A DNA stretch of 64,000 bases from Stichopus chloronotus (lineage: Eukaryota > Echinodermata > Holothuroidea > Aspidochirotida > Stichopodidae). The DNA is taken from the NCBI GenBank assembly GCA_021234535.1, contig CM037839.1, forward strand, positions 10,975,419 through 11,039,418, written 5' to 3'. The translations under genes were made by a program, and so were the position numbers. Of this stretch, positions 60,901 through 64,000 are shown piece after piece. Each line of letters opens with the position of its first letter. Position 1 is the first letter of the stretch. Below the pieces are notes generated by a model. That model did not search any database. It saw nothing but the letters and a program-made list of their open reading frames with translations, and was not told where the DNA came from.

Positions 60901-63900
60901 TTCTTTAGAAGTTCTGCTGCAGAAGATTCGTCATTTTTTTAACAGATTTCTTTTCGAAAGTGTAGAGAACATCGACATTTACCCCTTCAAATGACATACG
61001 AACTTACATTGACAGCAGAATCCACCTATGTTTGTAAAAAAATCATGGGAGGGGGTCATTAGCCTTAGATAACGCAAATCCAATAGCTTTAATATGAAGT
61101 AAAAGAGTAATGATTGTCTACAGATTGAGGGGTATAAAAAAAAACAACTGAGTCTTTGCTTTGTGTGAATGAGAATTCGCGGTCATTCTTAAGCATTTCA
61201 GCATATGCTTTGTCCGTGGCCAAAACGTGGTTCCAACTATACCCCCTAACTCTGTAACAGTATCATTTTGTAATTTGTCACTAATTTTTCAGATGCTGGT
61301 GAACCCTCCAAAGAATTCTTTATTCAGTTTCGATAATATCACACTTAGTAGAGAATGAACCAATTATTTGTAATGTTCATTTTGACAACCAAACCTGTAG
61401 GCCCTACATGAAAAATGACAACAGGTCATTGGTAACTACACCAATATTTTTACTAAAAAATAGTCAAGATTAAAGTGAAAGAGAAACTAAACGAATTGAA
61501 ATGAAACTGAACTTAAATAAGTGTCCATCCTATTTGGAAATCTTGGTCCTGATTCGGTAAAAGCAAAGCTTTATATAATTGAAACAAAAATCAAACAAAG
61601 AACCATGAGCAAATGCATGGGCTTTGTTGACATATTAAGGATGAATTAAGCAAGTTAGATCAGAGTAGGCCACAGGAACAACGTAGCCGAAGACTGACCA
61701 AATTATTGTGTACGGTAATAAACATGAGGGACGTGTGACACAGTGATGTAGTGGTGGACATGAATTTTCACCACCTCCTTAGCAGGTACCTCTTTGGCAG
61801 GTAGCGTAAATGATGATAACATGTTGATATCGATCAATAATTGTAATCCTATGAAATTCTCTTATCATTCCCCCTACACCATTCGTAGTGGAAACGTAAA
61901 CTTCTGAACCTGCGTTCTACATGAATAAAGAAAATGTTAGCTGAAATTCATAACGCCAGGGAGACTGTGAAGCATATGCAGGGCGTAACTCAAGCCAGGG
62001 CGGAGGGGGGGGGGGGGGGTGGTAGTTCACCCACTCCTCCCAACTTTCAAAAATGTGACTCTCGCAGGACAAAAATATTTCCCACGGCAAAACTGCGACA
62101 TTTCTGGAAATAAACCCCAATTCGTCTATTGTAACTTTTGGCGGTCAACTCTCCGTCTGCTCACAACCTAGTAGTGTAGTATACCATCGTATCAGGCAGA
62201 CATATCTTACGGCAGCCCAATTGGTTGACGAGCAATCGATAAATGGAGGAGAGTATCGAGATAGCCAGAAGGTGTTTTCGAAAGAGGCTATATGGATTTA
62301 GTAACAACAGTGCCGAAGGTTTCCTGCAAGTGTCTAATTATTCCGCCATTTCAGCAGGCTACTACGTCCGGTGACTACAAAAGAACAACTACGACTGTAG
62401 TAGTTTATCTTTCTAAAACAAAATGCTTTTGAAATAAGGGGGGGGGGGGCGCGGGGGCACCGGACGCCGCCTTTGCTTCGTACTTCTTGGGCCTCGGCGG
62501 TATCCGCCTCAGTGTAATGGAACAGAAGTGGAAATGAACATCAAAAAGTAGAATTTACGTAAGCCTATTTTTTAAGGAGCAATGTGACAGGATATTTATT
62601 CTTATGACCAACAAGACCTGTTTCTGCTTTCATACTCAAACATGAAGGATCTTTATCAGTAGTAATTCTTTTACTATTTTACATTTTGTTTATATGTTGT
62701 AATATTATTGTTTTGAAATCCGCGTAATTCTTAGTGCGCACAGAAAGGAGTGTAGCTTGTAGCGCATTTTATAGGTCTAGGTTTTTGTTTTTTTGTTTGT
62801 TTTTTTTTAGTCCTTATTGTCGAATGATTCTTCATAACTTTGAAATTGATTAAACATGGAACATCTTTTTAGATTTTGAACACTTTCATATATATTGGCC
62901 AAAAAATTCTCCAAAACCTCTTGAAAAATATGGCGGATGCTCTGATTTAAGGGCACTATTTCAGAATAGCGTCCACATTAGCGCTAGGTTTTTATATTGT
63001 TTGTATTAATATTGTTTGTATACGTTGGTTTAGTAACTAGAGGTGGTTGCCTTCCTTAAGTTGGGTTTGGTCGTAAGGTATAGTGTCCACACTAGTGAAC
63101 ATTAGTTGACGGTGAAGAAATCTTCTTTGTCATAGAACTTTCTTTCAGAAATTATTTACTTCTCTCTGAAACTGGGCTTGTTATTACAAAAGGAACCACT
63201 GCTCCTTTAATAAAACCTTAACAAATAGCAAGTGGGTTTGGAACTTTTTGTGAAGGTATCGATAAGTATCAGTGGTTTTAGCGTAGATTTTGGTTATCCA
63301 GTAAACGACCAAAGTCTGGAACCCAGTAGACTTGCCCCAAGTCTCTCACGTTCTGCTCTTTTTTACCTCTCATGAAGCTTTTCTGCCTGCGCTCAAGATT
63401 TCATCCGAACATACCACTTTTCTTTCAGTTCCTGCAGTGCTATGTACAGCTACCGAACTATAGCACTTGTTTCTAATCGTTCTTGCACACACACACTCAC
63501 ATCATGTAAAGGACTGCTATTTTTTTTTTTTTTGGGGGGGGGGGAGGGGTTTGCACTCCCATCCTCGGCTGGGCACGGTCGACTGGTGACGGTATCACAG
63601 TGTAACAAGGTTACAATGACTCGTTACAGACCTGGGTAGCGTGTTCCTTGTGAAGGAGCAGTCCGTGAAAGGAGGGAAGAACCATAGTGATCATATTAGC
63701 TGACTCAGCTGGGAGAGGACAATCACGAAAGACTTGGGGCAAGTCTACGAACCCAGTGGTGACATTTGGATTTGGGGGATGGAACAAACTGAGGGCAAAA
63801 GGAACTGTAGGGGGCCAAAAATTTCTCGAGTAGCGCGAAATCAAATACGAGCTTAGCCAATGTGGTACCTGGACGCGTCTTAGGACCCCTTGAAGTATCC

Positions 63901-64000
63901 AGGGATAAAGTCCCCGGTGGGGTCCAGGGGCGACGCCCCGAAAACTCTCGGATTTTAACAAACCTCTGAGTGAAACATTTCAGGATTTCATAATAGGCAT
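57992..64000. other. Gene-poor right end
   Basis: No exon is supported. G-runs at about 62004-62018, 62440-62449 and 63532-63542 look like worn MITE ends. 61975-62020 (CAGGGCGTAAC) resembles the left end of the 19888 element. The last 130 bp contain a GC-rich 'gtggggtccaggggcgacgc' block like one near 35740. Confidence 0.5.

Overview
The window is animal nuclear DNA: AT-rich, with intron-split genes, GT-AG splice sites and a high density of transposon relics. No bacterial, organellar, rRNA, tRNA or CRISPR features were seen. An alpha-2,8-sialyltransferase-type gene, an EFCAB7 orthologue, Copia, Gypsy, BEL/Pao and Penelope-like elements and many hAT-type miniature elements together fit an invertebrate deuterostome. 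I lean towards an echinoderm, perhaps a sea cucumber, but this is an inference and not a proven assignment.

Two protein-coding genes can be reconstructed with exon phases that agree throughout. (1) On the minus strand, 18239 to 4037, a sialyltransferase of the ST8Sia type has three coding exons (18239-17932, 5890-5267, 4295-4037). They add up to 1191 nt, or 396 aa. It has a short cytosolic tail, a signal anchor, and the L, S, III and VS sialylmotifs. Its 12-kb first intron contains a degenerate Copia LTR retrotransposon in the sense direction (9914-14432), an array of nuclear-receptor-like half-sites and several miniature elements. (2) On the plus strand, 40834 to 54766, an EFCAB7 orthologue has thirteen coding exons, 1761 nt, 586 aa and three EF-hand loops. 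In vertebrates EFCAB7 acts with IQCE to hold the EVC-EVC2 complex at the ciliary base in Hedgehog signalling. Its introns hold a BEL/Pao gag relic, a minisatellite that starts exactly at a splice donor and several other repeats.

Layout: 1-4036 is gene-poor with a duplicated 260-bp repeat. 4037-18239 is the sialyltransferase. 18240-26000 is a repeat-rich block with a 24-bp tandem array, a 475-bp MITE, a TATA-type microsatellite, a Penelope-like GIY-YIG relic, a Gypsy pol relic and a 119-bp tandem repeat. 26000-38440 shows no gene I can support, but it has a striking excess of the 7-mer TACAGTA. 38441-39771 is a 1.3-kb hAT-like non-autonomous element carrying tandem AGGTCA repeats, ending about 1 kb upstream of the EFCAB7 start codon. 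40834-54766 is EFCAB7. 54767-64000 is gene-poor and includes a hAT MITE (57508-57983) with a near-perfect 8-bp target-site duplication.

The most interesting leads are the mobile element that carries repeated DR1/DR4-type AGGTCA motifs upstream of a ciliary gene, the minisatellite that copies a splice donor in EFCAB7 intron 4, a hammerhead-like core beside the Penelope-type relic, and the TACAGTA cluster. All calls are by eye from sequence; no database search was run.
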